Source of the DNA: Arcticibacter pallidicorallinus
Lineage (GTDB): Bacteria; Bacteroidota; Bacteroidia; Sphingobacteriales; Sphingobacteriaceae
NCBI RefSeq assembly: GCF_003002875.1
Contig: NZ_PVTH01000003.1
Location: 62,001 to 126,000, forward strand
DNA: 64,000 nt
Direction of reading: 5' to 3'
The notes under the pieces are model-generated. The model was not told the origin of the DNA, ran no database searches, and saw nothing but the letters and a program-made list of their open reading frames with translations. The position numbers were made by a program, and so were the translations under genes. The number at the start of each line of letters is the position of its first letter. Within the stretch, counting starts at the first letter, position 1. Of this stretch, positions 45,360 through 55,202 are shown in pieces.

Positions 45360-46973
45360 TTATTTCAATACAGCTACTGACCTTTCGATCATACTATCCG
45401 TTTCATTCAGAACCCGGTAATAAGCATCTTCACCAAAATAGAAGCGAGCTAACAGTGCCCTGATATCAAGCATAATGACTTCTCTCGCCTCTTCAAACTC
45501 TTTCTGAGTGAATGAGATCTTTCTTTTAGCCGCAAGTGCCTGTAGCTGCTTATAATGACTGCTACTCAGACTGAACTCATCCAGAAGGTCTCTCAAACTT
45601 CCAGGTCTGGCCTGTTTAATCAGATAGCTGTACACAAGCTCATTCAATACAGCATTGCTGCTTAATGAATAATACAGGGGCGTATGTCCAACAGTATCAA
45701 TCGGCACATAGATATCCGGCATCACACCGCCTCCTCCAAACACTACTCTTCCCGAAGCCGTTTTATAATTTTTGTCTTTGGTGGCATAAAGGCTGTCCAT
45801 GAGATGTTTCTGATCAAATACCAGCTCGCCGTTCTTGATCCGGTTTGAAATCTCTTTGAAGTACTCTATTTTCCCACGCGTGTAGGGCTTTTGAATGGAT
45901 CTGCCCGATGGCGTGTAATATCTCGCTACCGTCAGATTTAGTGCCGATCCGTCTCCGAAATTAAACTGTTCCTGGACCAATCCTTTGCCGAAGGAACGGC
46001 GTCCGACGACAGTTGCCCTATCCAGGTCTTGAAGCGCCCCCGCGATGATCTCACTTGCTGATGCCGTGCCTTCGTCTATCAGCACGACCAATTTCCCTTT
46101 CTCATAATCTCCCGCGTCTGTAGCAAAATAATCCGTGCGCGGCTCGTGTTCCCCCTGCGTGTAAACGATCAACTCCTGATCTCCAAGGAACTGATCGGCC
46201 AGAGCAGTCGCTGCATTCAGGTATCCTCCGCCATTGCCGCGAAGATCCACTATCAGGCCCTGCATACCCTGCTTCTTCAGGCGCCTCAACTCAGTGAGAA
46301 AATCCTCATCTGTCTTCGCCCCGAACTTACTGATCTTGATATAGCCTATGCGATTGCTGATCAGATAAGAAACGTCGATACTGCTAACCGTTACTTTTTC
46401 ACGTGGAACTTTAAAGATTAGATCTTCATTTGAACCATAACGCCTTACAGTTAGCCTCACCAGCGTACTCTGTCGTCCGCGAATTAACTTCACAATGCCG
46501 GGTGGCTTCATACCAACACCTGCAATATTCTGGTCTTCGATCTTAACAATCTGATCACCGCTCTGCAAACCCACTTTCGACGCTGGTCCGGTTTTGTTAA
46601 TATGGGTGATGATTAAGGTGTCATTTAACAGTTGATACTCAATACCGATACCATTGTAATTACCCTCCATGTCGTCGCTAAACATACGGGCTTCGACGGG
46701 CGGAAGGTATGCCGAATGCGGATCAAGGTTATTGAGAATCTCATCGATAGCCAGGTTCTGCAGCGTATCAATCTTTATAGGGTCTACATAGTTTTCTCTG
46801 ATAATATTCAGAACCTGCTCAACTTTACCTCCATCCCCTGCCGACTGGAAAATTTTGAATGAGCCATTTCTGGAGTTCAGATCCTCCTTATGAAACTTGG
46901 GGCCCAAAATCATTCCTAACACCAGCGCACCCGAATAACAGGCAGCTATTAACAAATTTTTCCTAGTAGACAA
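45360..46973 (-). CDS. C-terminal processing peptidase (S41 family, PDZ)
   Basis: A 537-residue envelope serine protease with an N-terminal membrane anchor (about residues 7-24). PDZ domain about 85-175 (GIGIEYQLLNDTLIITHI, GPASKVGLQSGDQIVKIE), then the S41 catalytic core: GGGYLNAATALADQF, the Ser in EGTASASEIIAGALQD, and the Lys in RRSFGKGLVQ. CtpA/Prc-type proteases trim or degrade periplasmic proteins from a C-terminal tag. A C-terminal helical extension of about 100 residues follows. Function in this organism is not defined. Confidence 0.94.
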   Translation of the reverse strand: MSTRKNLLIAACYSGALVLGMILGPKFHKEDLNSRNGSFKIFQSAGDGGKVEQVLNIIRENYVDPIKIDTLQNLAIDEILNNLDPHSAYLPPVEARMFSDDMEGNYNGIGIEYQLLNDTLIITHINKTGPASKVGLQSGDQIVKIEDQNIAGVGMKPPGIVKLIRGRQSTLVRLTVRRYGSNEDLIFKVPREKVTVSSIDVSYLISNRIGYIKISKFGAKTDEDFLTELRRLKKQGMQGLIVDLRGNGGGYLNAATALADQFLGDQELIVYTQGEHEPRTDYFATDAGDYEKGKLVVLIDEGTASASEIIAGALQDLDRATVVGRRSFGKGLVQEQFNFGDGSALNLTVARYYTPSGRSIQKPYTRGKIEYFKEISNRIKNGELVFDQKHLMDSLYATKDKNYKTASGRVVFGGGGVMPDIYVPIDTVGHTPLYYSLSSNAVLNELVYSYLIKQARPGSLRDLLDEFSLSSSHYKQLQALAAKRKISFTQKEFEEAREVIMLDIRALLARFYFGEDAYYRVLNETDSMIERSVAVLK

Positions 46974-47100
46974 TGCGTGATAATTTCGATGCTAAATTAA
47001 CACTTGGATTGTCAACTTTCAGACCTCTTTTTAAATAGTTTTTGGAGCTATATCAGGGCGAGAGATTCGTCGATCACCCCTTTGCCAAGAACCTATTAAG

Positions 47101-47199
47101 ACCGTACGAACTCCGTACCAACGTCGTACCAGCTTCGAAAAAAGCGAACAAAAGCCGACCACAGGCCGAAGCAAAACCGGAGCCAGGACTACTCCGAAA
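47101..47199. repeat. Degenerate 11-bp-period intergenic repeat block
   Basis: Consecutive 11-base units ACCGTACGAAC, TCCGTACCAAC, GTCGTACCAGC and TTCGAAAAAAG (47101-47144) are followed, after a phase slip, by units with CCGA at 47156, 47167 and 47178. The period equals that of the block at 2870-2962 though the sequence differs. The block is in the 345-base gap 46974-47318, which has no convincing gene. Confidence 0.6.
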
Positions 47200-47269
47200 G
47201 AACGATGATAGAAAATCAATTTCTGATCAAATTCTACCCGGCCTTCATACGGTTCAAAAGAAATGGCCT

Positions 47270-47277
47270 TATATTTG
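47270..47277 (+). promoter_or_regulatory. Bacteroidetes -7 element before the hypothetical gene at 47319
   Basis: TATATTTG matches TAnnTTTG exactly, 41 bases before the ATG. No clear -33 TTG at optimal distance. Confidence 0.5.
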
Positions 47278-47318
47278 CCTCTGCTATCAATAGGAAAACA
47301 TAAAACGACTACCTCAAC

Positions 47319-47885
47319 ATGCACGAAATAGAACCATTTTATCGCTGGCGGGATGATTATGTAGCTGCTGAGGATGAGCTTTCACCGTTCTATCAGACAG
47401 AGTACAGTGAGTTTGAGTTCGATAAAAAGATCTACAACTATTTCATACACCCGCAATGGGATTATTTTGGATCCCAGACGCTATATCTGAAGATCTTGTA
47501 TGTCGACTATGATCGCAACTTCGCTGTCATAGAGTTCATTGGCGAATGGAATGACACCATCTACAATGATATTATGCTTCTTAAGCGGGAGATCATCGAA
47601 ATCATGATGCGTGAGGGGATTAATAAATTCATATTACTGGGCGAAAACATTCTGAACTTCCATTCATCCGACGATTTGTATTACGAAGAATGGTTTCAGG
47701 ACGTAGAGGATGGATGGATCGCAGCCATTAATTTTCGTGAGCATGTAATTGAGGAGTTTAAGAAAAACAATATCGATTATTATATCAACTTTGGCGGTGC
47801 ATTGGATAACCTCCCATGGCGCACACTCAACCCCCAACAGCTCTTCGCCAGAATTGAAGACCAGCTAAGTAAGCGACTTGATTAG
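47319..47885 (+). CDS. Conserved-looking hypothetical protein
   Basis: A 188-residue, acidic, aromatic-rich cytoplasmic protein with no signal peptide or membrane segment. A central alternating pattern (LYLKILYVDYDRNFAVIEFIGEW) followed by a long helix (DIMLLKREIIEIMMREGINKFI split by a turn) and NIDYYINFGG suggests an alpha/beta fold. No motif ties it to a family I know. Its own promoter lies upstream and the metH riboswitch leader begins about 65 bases after its stop, so it is probably monocistronic. Confidence 0.8.
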   Translation: MHEIEPFYRWRDDYVAAEDELSPFYQTEYSEFEFDKKIYNYFIHPQWDYFGSQTLYLKILYVDYDRNFAVIEFIGEWNDTIYNDIMLLKREIIEIMMREGINKFILLGENILNFHSSDDLYYEEWFQDVEDGWIAAINFREHVIEEFKKNNIDYYINFGGALDNLPWRTLNPQQLFARIEDQLSKRLD

Positions 47886-47912
47886 TTAACTTTAGTATCC
47901 TTTTAGCAAGCA

Positions 47913-47944
47913 TTTGCTTTTGACCGAATTATATCGCATTTTTG
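47913..47944 (+). promoter_or_regulatory. Putative promoter of the metH leader
   Basis: TTTG at 47913-47916 and CATTTTTG at 47937-47944 (one base off TAnnTTTG) are 20 bases apart, and the -7 ends 5 bases before the riboswitch. Confidence 0.5.
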
Positions 47945-47949
47945 CGGTG

Positions 47950-48059
47950 CTTATAAAGAAAGACGGAGGGAGTAGACCCTGCGAAGTCTTAGCAACCTGT
48001 GCTTACAAGGTGCTACATTCTATCTCGATTTTATTCAAAGAAATAAGGGAAAAGATAAG
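47950..48059 (+). promoter_or_regulatory. SAM-I (S-box) riboswitch
   Basis: The S-box core is recognisable: closing stem CTTAT (47950-47954) with ATAAG (48055-48059); GACGGAGGGAGTAGACCCTG with GAAGTCTTAGCAACC, where AGAC/GTCT and GGG/CCC pair; then the P3 hairpin ACCTGTGCTTACAAGGT and the conserved GTGCTA. It binds S-adenosylmethionine and should repress metH and metF when SAM is high. No terminator with a T tract was seen between it and the ATG at 48133, so control may be translational or by an unusual terminator. Confidence 0.88.
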
Positions 48060-48132
48060 TTAATGACAGAATCCGAAGGATCTTTCTCAAATAAGCTTTA
48101 TGCAGGCATGCCTGCTTAATGCTAAATACAAC

Positions 48133-51100
48133 ATGGATATCAGGAAAGAATTAGAGAAACGCATTCTCGTGATCGACGGAGCAATGGGGACTATGATCCA
48201 ACGCTACGCACTCACGGAGGAAGATTTTCGTGGTGAGCGCTTTAAAAATCACCCTTGCGACGTAAAGGGAAACAATGACTTGCTGAACCTTACCCGTCCT
48301 GACATTATCAAAGCCATACATGCGGAGTACCTCGAATCCGGTGCCGATATTATCGAAACCAACACGTTTAGTACTCAGCGCATTTCCATGGCTGATTATA
48401 AGATGGAGGATCTCTCCTACGAACTCAGCTTTGAGGGGGCAAGAATTGCAAAAGAAGTGGCTACTGAGTTTACGATGCGCAACCCGGAGAAACCCCGGTT
48501 CGTTGCAGGTGCCGTCGGCCCTACTAACCGTACTGCTTCCATGTCTCCGGATGTCAATGATCCAGGATACAGAGCGGTGACTTTTGATGATCTGGTTGGT
48601 GCGTATGACGAGCAGATCAGGGGATTGATCGACGGAGGTGCAGATGTGCTGCTTATCGAAACCATCTTCGATACATTGAATGCCAAAGCGGCCATATTTG
48701 CTATTAAAGAATACGAACAGCTAATCGGAAGAAAGATCGACATCATGATCTCGGGTACCATTACCGATGCGAGCGGCAGAACGCTGTCTGGCCAGACCGT
48801 GGAGGGGTTCCTGAACTCACTGACACATGCGAACCTGCTCAGCATCGGTCTGAACTGTGCGCTGGGGGCTAAAGAGATGAGGCCGCATATTGAGGAGCTT
48901 GCTGCCAAGGCGCCATGTTATGTTTCAGCCTATCCAAACGCGGGACTTCCAAATGAATTTGGCGCCTATGATGAAACGGCTCATGAAACAGCTCACCTCC
49001 TGGAAGATTTTATAGAAAGCGGCTTTGTGAACATCGTAGGAGGATGTTGTGGAACGACACCGGAGCATATTGGCTGTATTGCCGAGAAGGCTGCCAGGAT
49101 TGCGCCCAGAAAGATACCACAAGTTGAACCTTATATGCGTCTTAGCGGGCTGGAACCCGTAACGATCAAGCCAGACACGATGTTTGTTAACATCGGGGAG
49201 CGTACCAATATTACCGGTTCGCCTAAATTTTCGAAACTTATTCTAAGCGGTAATTACGAAGCTGCTCTGGCCGTAGCCCTGCAGCAGGTTGAGGGTGGCG
49301 CGCAGGTTATTGATGTGAACATGGACGAGGGAATGCTCGATTCGGAAGCTGCGATGACCCGCTTCCTGAATTTGATCGCTTCTGAACCGGATATCGCAAA
49401 GCTTCCTATAATGGTCGACTCGTCTAAATGGACGGTCATCGAGAATGGATTGAAATGTCTGCAGGGGAAAGGGATTGTGAACTCCATTTCGCTTAAAGAA
49501 GGAGAAGAAAAGTTTATTCACAGTGCTCAAACCATCATGAAATATGGAGCTGCAATTGTGGTGATGGCATTTGATGAACAAGGGCAGGCAGACAACTACG
49601 AACGACGAATCGAAATATGCAAGCGCTCCTACGATATACTGGTAAACCAGGTAGGCTTTCCTCCTCAGGACATTATTTTTGACCCTAACATCCTGACGGT
49701 AGCGACCGGACTGGAAGAACATAATAATTACGCCGTCGATTTCATCAACGCAACACGCTGGATCAAGGAAAACCTTCCCTATGCAAAAGTGAGCGGCGGG
49801 GTATCCAATATATCCTTCTCCTTCAGAGGAAACAATGTGGTTCGCGAGGCTATGCACTCTGCTTTTCTATACCATGCTATCAGGGCAGGCCTCGACATGG
49901 GAATCGTGAACGCGGGGATGCTCGAGGTGTATGAGGAAATACCCAAGGAATTGCTGGTTAGAGTGGAAGATGTCCTTTTGAACCGCAGAGAAGACGCAAC
50001 GGAGCGCCTGGTGGACTTTGCCGAAACGGTGAAGGCTAAAGGAAAAGAAGTTGTGAAAGACGAAGAGTGGCGTAAAGGACCTGTGGAAAAACGCCTATCG
50101 CATGCCCTTGTAAAGGGTATAACAGAATATCTCGATGACGATGTAGAGGAAGCGCGGCTAACTTACGCTCGCCCGCTACAAGTGATTGAGGGACCGCTCA
50201 TGGACGGAATGAACATCGTAGGTGACCTCTTTGGCGCCGGTAAGATGTTCTTACCTCAGGTAGTAAAATCGGCCCGCGTAATGAAGAAAGCGGTGGCCTA
50301 CCTCCTTCCCTTCATCGAAGAGGAGAAGTTGCTGAATCCTTCGGATACCAGCTCGAGTTCCGCAGGAAAGATTTTGATGGCCACTGTAAAAGGTGATGTG
50401 CACGATATCGGCAAGAACATCGTCGGCGTGGTACTGGCCTGCAACAACTTTGAGGTGATCGACATGGGGGTGATGGTTCCGGCCCAGGAAATCTTGAAGA
50501 GAGCGAAAGAAGAAAATGTTGATATCATCGGACTTAGCGGACTGATTACGCCTTCTCTGGATGAGATGGTGCATTTTGCCAAGGAGATGGAGCGCGAGGG
50601 CTTTACCATGCCGCTGATGATTGGCGGCGCAACAACGTCGCGCATTCATGCGGCTGTGAAGGTAGCTCCGAACTATTCGGGCTGTGCGATACATGTACTT
50701 GATGCCTCACGAAGCGTCTCCGTATGCAGTAACCTGATGAACCCTGAGACAAGGGACGAGTATATTCAAAAGATAAAGGATGAATATGCAAAAGCCAGAG
50801 AAGCACACCTGAACAAACGTACAGACAAAAAGCTGAAGACAATTGAAGAGGCGCGGGCAGATAAGTTCAAGATCGATTTGAACGCTGTAGTGCAAACTGC
50901 ACCGGCTTTTACAGGAACGAAAACTTTTGAGGACTATCCGCTTGAAGAGCTTATTCCTTACATTGACTGGACGCCTTTCTTCCACACCTGGGAACTCAAG
51001 GGAAGCTACCCGAAGATCTTCAATGATCCTAACGTAGGACCGGAAGCAAAAATCTTGTTTGATGATGCTCAGGTTCTATTAAAGCAGATCATAGACGAGA

Positions 51101-51816
51101 AATTGCTAAAAGCTAAGGCTGTCATCGGCTTCTGGCCGGCTTATGCTGACGGGGATGATATTGTGCTTGACCTATCGGGCACAGGAACCTTTGCTGCGGA
51201 TAATACAGCTACGATATATACTCTGAGGCAGCAGGCTGAGAAAGTAAAGAACGATCCTTATTATGCTCTGGCCGACTTTATCGCGCCTAAAGAGTCGGGT
51301 GTTAAAGACTATTTCGGTGGATTTGCTGTAACTGCAGGAATAGGGACAGACGAGCTGGTTGAGCGATTTGAGAAGGTTCACGACGATTACAACAGCATCA
51401 TGGTTAAAGCCCTGGCAGACCGTTTGGCTGAGGCATTCGCCGAAAGAATGCATGAGCTGGTGAGACGGGAATATTGGGGATACGCGAAGGATGAGGAGCT
51501 CACCAACGCCGATCTGATCAAAGAACAGTATCAGGGAATCAGACCGGCACCGGGATACCCGGCTTGTCCGGATCATACCGAGAAGCGCACGCTGTTTGAT
51601 CTCCTGGAAGCGGAAAAGAATGCGGAGATCCATTTAACGGAGAGTTTCGCCATGTATCCGGCATCATCAGTGAGTGGTTTTTACTTTTCGCATCCTGAGG
51701 CGCGCTACTTCGGTCTGGGAAAGATTAACAAAGATCAGGTAGAAGATTATGCCGCGCGAAGAAACGAAACGGTGGAGCTGGTGGAAAAATGGCTGAGTCC
51801 TAATCTCGCCTATTAA
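48133..51816 (+). CDS. metH: Cobalamin-dependent methionine synthase
   Basis: Transfers a methyl group from 5-methyl-THF via cobalamin to homocysteine (EC 2.1.1.13). 1,227 residues, as in E. coli. Start at 48133 ([19 protein letters not shown]); an ATG at 48100 adds an unrelated leader. Homocysteine/zinc domain (about 1-325; zinc Cys in GLNCALG and VGGCCGTTP), pterin-binding domain (about 345-610, [11 protein letters not shown]), cap and B12 domains (about 640-890) with the cobalt-ligating His in [11 protein letters not shown], and the SAM-dependent reactivation domain (about 910-1227; [12 protein letters not shown]). First gene of the riboswitch-controlled unit. Confidence 0.98.
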   Translation: MDIRKELEKRILVIDGAMGTMIQRYALTEEDFRGERFKNHPCDVKGNNDLLNLTRPDIIKAIHAEYLESGADIIETNTFSTQRISMADYKMEDLSYELSFEGARIAKEVATEFTMRNPEKPRFVAGAVGPTNRTASMSPDVNDPGYRAVTFDDLVGAYDEQIRGLIDGGADVLLIETIFDTLNAKAAIFAIKEYEQLIGRKIDIMISGTITDASGRTLSGQTVEGFLNSLTHANLLSIGLNCALGAKEMRPHIEELAAKAPCYVSAYPNAGLPNEFGAYDETAHETAHLLEDFIESGFVNIVGGCCGTTPEHIGCIAEKAARIAPRKIPQVEPYMRLSGLEPVTIKPDTMFVNIGERTNITGSPKFSKLILSGNYEAALAVALQQVEGGAQVIDVNMDEGMLDSEAAMTRFLNLIASEPDIAKLPIMVDSSKWTVIENGLKCLQGKGIVNSISLKEGEEKFIHSAQTIMKYGAAIVVMAFDEQGQADNYERRIEICKRSYDILVNQVGFPPQDIIFDPNILTVATGLEEHNNYAVDFINATRWIKENLPYAKVSGGVSNISFSFRGNNVVREAMHSAFLYHAIRAGLDMGIVNAGMLEVYEEIPKELLVRVEDVLLNRREDATERLVDFAETVKAKGKEVVKDEEWRKGPVEKRLSHALVKGITEYLDDDVEEARLTYARPLQVIEGPLMDGMNIVGDLFGAGKMFLPQVVKSARVMKKAVAYLLPFIEEEKLLNPSDTSSSSAGKILMATVKGDVHDIGKNIVGVVLACNNFEVIDMGVMVPAQEILKRAKEENVDIIGLSGLITPSLDEMVHFAKEMEREGFTMPLMIGGATTSRIHAAVKVAPNYSGCAIHVLDASRSVSVCSNLMNPETRDEYIQKIKDEYAKAREAHLNKRTDKKLKTIEEARADKFKIDLNAVVQTAPAFTGTKTFEDYPLEELIPYIDWTPFFHTWELKGSYPKIFNDPNVGPEAKILFDDAQVLLKQIIDEKLLKAKAVIGFWPAYADGDDIVLDLSGTGTFAADNTATIYTLRQQAEKVKNDPYYALADFIAPKESGVKDYFGGFAVTAGIGTDELVERFEKVHDDYNSIMVKALADRLAEAFAERMHELVRREYWGYAKDEELTNADLIKEQYQGIRPAPGYPACPDHTEKRTLFDLLEAEKNAEIHLTESFAMYPASSVSGFYFSHPEARYFGLGKINKDQVEDYAARRNETVELVEKWLSPNLAY

Positions 51817-51905
51817 GGACCACTTCGATAATATATAGATATGATAGCGGCGCAGGGAGATGTTTAAGGCTTATTCCCGCTCGAAAGATAAAGAGACCAC
51901 TCTGA

Positions 51906-52859
51906 ATGAAAATCACTGAACACATAGAAAACGCCGCAGGAAAAACGCTGTTTTCTTTTGAACTTATCCCTCCCGTTAAAGGAAATGGAATAAAGCAGAT
52001 TTATGACACCATAGATCCGCTAATGGAGTTCAACCCTCCTTTTATTGATGTAACCTACCATAGAGAAGACTATATCTACAAGCAACACCCCACCGGTTTG
52101 CTGGAGCAGGTTGCGTATCGCAAGCGTCCGGGAACCGTTGCTATTTGCGCTTCGATCATGAACCGCTACAAAGTAGACGCGGTACCACATCTTATCTGCG
52201 GAGGTTTTACCAAAGAGGAGACGGAGAACGCTCTCATCGATCTGCAGTTCCTGGGCATAGATAATGTTCTGGTATTACGTGGTGACGCACGTAAGGCGGA
52301 TGCATCTTTCATTCCGACTCCAGGTGGGCACGCTTACGCAACAGACTTACTGGAGCAGGTCTCGAACTTCAACCAGGGTAAATATCTGCACGATAATTAC
52401 GATACCAACAGAACTGATTTTTGCATCGGTGTGGCGGGATATCCGGAAAAACATTTTGAAGCACCTAACCTGAAGACGGATTTCGGTTATCTGAAAAAGA
52501 AGGTGGAGATGGGCGCAAATTTCATTGTGACGCAGATGTTCTTCGATAATCAAAAGTATTTTGACTTCGTCAGAACGTGCCGCGAAAACGATATTCATGT
52601 GCCGATTATTCCGGGCCTTAAGCCGATTACTACAGCGAAGCAGCTGATTAATCTTCCCAAGATATTTCATATCGATATTCCCGAAGATCTCAGCGATGCT
52701 GTCTCAGCATGTGCAAACGACAAGGCAGTGAAGGAATGTGGAATAGAGTGGATGATACATCAATCAAAGGAACTGATGGCGTTTGGTGCGCCTGTACTTC
52801 ATTATTACACCATGAGTAATGCAGAGCCAACGAGACGAATTGCGGAGGCTATATTTTAG
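51906..52859 (+). CDS. metF: 5,10-methylenetetrahydrofolate reductase
   Basis: A 317-residue FAD-dependent TIM-barrel enzyme making 5-methyl-THF, the methyl donor for MetH (EC 1.5.1.20). Landmarks: FSFELIPPVKG with the catalytic Glu, DVTYHRED, VLRGDARK, the GVAGYPEKH motif and NFIVTQMFFDNQ. Length and motifs are canonical. 89 bases after metH and presumably co-transcribed under the SAM riboswitch; ends at the terminator at 52898. Confidence 0.97.
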   Translation: MKITEHIENAAGKTLFSFELIPPVKGNGIKQIYDTIDPLMEFNPPFIDVTYHREDYIYKQHPTGLLEQVAYRKRPGTVAICASIMNRYKVDAVPHLICGGFTKEETENALIDLQFLGIDNVLVLRGDARKADASFIPTPGGHAYATDLLEQVSNFNQGKYLHDNYDTNRTDFCIGVAGYPEKHFEAPNLKTDFGYLKKKVEMGANFIVTQMFFDNQKYFDFVRTCRENDIHVPIIPGLKPITTAKQLINLPKIFHIDIPEDLSDAVSACANDKAVKECGIEWMIHQSKELMAFGAPVLHYYTMSNAEPTRRIAEAIF

Positions 52860-52897
52860 GCGGCCGGCGGCTCTAAGAGGCTAAGTGTAGTGTACGA

Positions 52898-52936
52898 AAA
52901 AGGGAAGCTTGTGTATTATGCAAGCTCCCCTTTTTT
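52898..52936. terminator. Bidirectional terminator between metF and thrC
   Basis: AAAAGGGAAGCTT (52898-52910) pairs with AAGCTCCCCTTTTTT (52922-52936) with one internal mismatch; T runs follow in both directions, serving the convergent metF and thrC transcripts. Confidence 0.85.
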
Positions 52937-52953
52937 CTTTGTATCCGGACGGA

Positions 52954-54261
52954 CTAACCTTCCAGGAGGTAATTCTTAAATGCTTCAAAATCTGCACCCA
53001 GTTCAACAGACTGCTTAGGTTTACCGAGCAGTTCCTCAACCTGATCAGGAATCACAACACTATCTTTGATCTTGCCTTCGTAAACGTCGGGAAACTTGCA
53101 AGGGTGAGCAGTTGACAGGAAAACCGCTGTACTGATATTATCTCTGGAATCGTACCGATACTGCCCGATTGCCATCCATGCAATGGCGGTATGCGGACAA
53201 ACTACATACTGGTAATCTTCAAATATTACGTTGACTGCATCAGCCGTTTGACCATCGTCATAGCTATAAGCCGTAACCACCTCTTTTAAAGAGTCTGCGT
53301 CGTCGTTAAAAAGGTTCATAATCCTGACCCAGTTACTTGGATTACCTACGTCCATTGCATTCGATAAAGTTGCTACGGATGGCTTTGGAGCGTAAACGCC
53401 GGTTTCCAGAAACTGAGGAACGGTATCGTTGATATTGGTCGCCGCAATGAATTGTTTTACAGGAAGTCCCAATTTCCATGCTAGCAGACCTGCACCTATG
53501 TTGCCGAAATTACCGCTTGGAACAGAGAATATAATATCGGTTTTACCTTGGCGCTTTAATTGCGCGTAGGCATTGAAGTAATAGAACGTCTGTGGGATGA
53601 GCCTCGCTATATTGATGGAATTTGCTGAAGTGAGGCGGAACTTCTCGTTCAGATCCTTGTCGGTAAAGGCCTGTTTAACCAGTGCCTGGCAATCATCAAA
53701 GGTGCCGTTTACTTCAACAGCGCGGATGTTCTGGCCGTTTGTGGTAAGTTGCAGCTCTTGTATAAGGCTTACTTTACCTTTCGGGTATAAGATGGTCACC
53801 TGTGTATTCTCAACGCCCAGGAAGCCTAAAGCAACTGCCCCGCCGGTATCACCGGAAGTTGCTACCAGCACATTAAGCATCTTCTCCCCCTCTTCCATAA
53901 AATAACCCATCACACGACTCATAAAGCGTGCTCCGAAGTCTTTGAACGCTAGGGAAGGACCGTGGAATAGTTCCAGAACATAAGTATCATCGTCGAGTTT
54001 TACCACCGGAGCCGGGAAGTTTATTGCATCTGCCACAATAGATTTCAGGTCATCTGCAGGTATAGCACCGTCGAGAATGTGGTTTGCTACAGTAAACGCA
54101 ATCTGCTCGAGAGAACACATTTCGATATTCTCAAAAAACTCCGGATCTAAGGGCTTGATGGTATCGGGCATATAAAGACCCTTGTCCTGCGGCATACTGT
54201 TGAACACCGCCTCCTTGAAATCAACGGTAAGGTCAGGGTTATTTGTGCTATATAATTTCAT
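52954..54261 (-). CDS. thrC: Threonine synthase
   Basis: A 435-residue PLP enzyme converting O-phosphohomoserine to threonine (EC 4.2.3.1). PLP-binding Lys in GPSLAFKDFGARF, phosphate/PLP contacts in VATSGDTGGAVALGF and SVPSGNFGNIGAG. It is the E. coli-type (long) ThrC. Last gene of thrABC on the minus strand, 5 bases after thrB. Confidence 0.97.
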   Translation of the reverse strand: MKLYSTNNPDLTVDFKEAVFNSMPQDKGLYMPDTIKPLDPEFFENIEMCSLEQIAFTVANHILDGAIPADDLKSIVADAINFPAPVVKLDDDTYVLELFHGPSLAFKDFGARFMSRVMGYFMEEGEKMLNVLVATSGDTGGAVALGFLGVENTQVTILYPKGKVSLIQELQLTTNGQNIRAVEVNGTFDDCQALVKQAFTDKDLNEKFRLTSANSINIARLIPQTFYYFNAYAQLKRQGKTDIIFSVPSGNFGNIGAGLLAWKLGLPVKQFIAATNINDTVPQFLETGVYAPKPSVATLSNAMDVGNPSNWVRIMNLFNDDADSLKEVVTAYSYDDGQTADAVNVIFEDYQYVVCPHTAIAWMAIGQYRYDSRDNISTAVFLSTAHPCKFPDVYEGKIKDSVVIPDQVEELLGKPKQSVELGADFEAFKNYLLEG

Positions 54262-54266
54262 TTCTC

Positions 54267-55202
54267 TTAATCTAAAATACGCGGGCCTTCACCATTGATG
54301 GGAGACACGTAGGTTTGACATCCTATTTGTAAGGCGTTTAAGTGCTTCTTTATTTCTGAGGTGATCTTATCGGCAGTTTCCTTGTCCCTGGCAAAAGAAA
54401 ACACCGAAGGACCGGATCCGGAGATGCCAAAACTAACGGCACCAAGACCCATCGCTATTTCCCGTAACTTATAAAAATCAGGTATCAGAATAGAACGTAC
54501 GGGCTCTACCAGCACATCGATCATACTCCGCCCAATCAGGTCGATATCTTTTGTGTACAATCCAGACACCAGACCCGCTACATTTCCCCATTGGATCACG
54601 GCGTCTTTAAGGAAGACCTTATCACGGATCATCCGCCTTGCGTCACGGGTAGGAACATCTACATCAGGAAAGACGATGGCGCAATACAAAGATTCGGGAT
54701 AGGGCAGTTTGATCAGGTCCAGCGGCTCGTAGCTGCGGATCAGGATAAAACCTCCCAGGAGCGCAGGGGCCACGTTGTCGGCGTGTCCGGAGCCACAAGC
54801 CAGCTCTTCACCTTTCATAGCGAAGGGAACGAGATCCATGCGGCTCAAGGGTTCATCCAGCAGAGTGTTGATAGCATATAAACCGGCAACCGTACTTGCG
54901 GAACTTGATCCGAGTCCGCTTCCAATAGGCATTTTTTTATGAAGCTCTATCTCCACGCCTATGTCCGGCCGACCAATATGAGCGAGATAATCCTGTACGC
55001 TTGCACTAACCGTATTTTTCGAAGCCTCCATAGGAAGCCTTCCCTCGTCGCCTGTGATTTTGGTAATGACCACACCAGGTTCAGCTTTCCGGCGCATGAT
55101 CACTTCATCACCAGGGGCATCGACAGCGAAGCCGAGCACATCAAAACCGCATACTACATTTGCTACGGTCGCAGGGGCAAAAACTTTGATAGAATCTTTC
55201 AT
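54267..55202 (-). CDS. thrB: Homoserine kinase
   Basis: A 311-residue GHMP kinase phosphorylating homoserine (EC 2.7.1.39). The ATP loop is PIGSGLGSSSASTVAG (about residues 91-106) and the third GHMP motif is FGISGSGPSVFSF. Its ATG overlaps the thrA stop by one base (TAATG), indicating translational coupling. Confidence 0.97.
   Translation of the reverse strand: MKDSIKVFAPATVANVVCGFDVLGFAVDAPGDEVIMRRKAEPGVVITKITGDEGRLPMEASKNTVSASVQDYLAHIGRPDIGVEIELHKKMPIGSGLGSSSASTVAGLYAINTLLDEPLSRMDLVPFAMKGEELACGSGHADNVAPALLGGFILIRSYEPLDLIKLPYPESLYCAIVFPDVDVPTRDARRMIRDKVFLKDAVIQWGNVAGLVSGLYTKDIDLIGRSMIDVLVEPVRSILIPDFYKLREIAMGLGAVSFGISGSGPSVFSFARDKETADKITSEIKKHLNALQIGCQTYVSPINGEGPRILD

Noticed and set aside
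47031..47324. 97-codon minus-strand ORF across the 11-bp repeat block
   Set aside because: It runs through low-complexity repeats, overlaps the promoter of the 47319 gene and has no recognisable motif.
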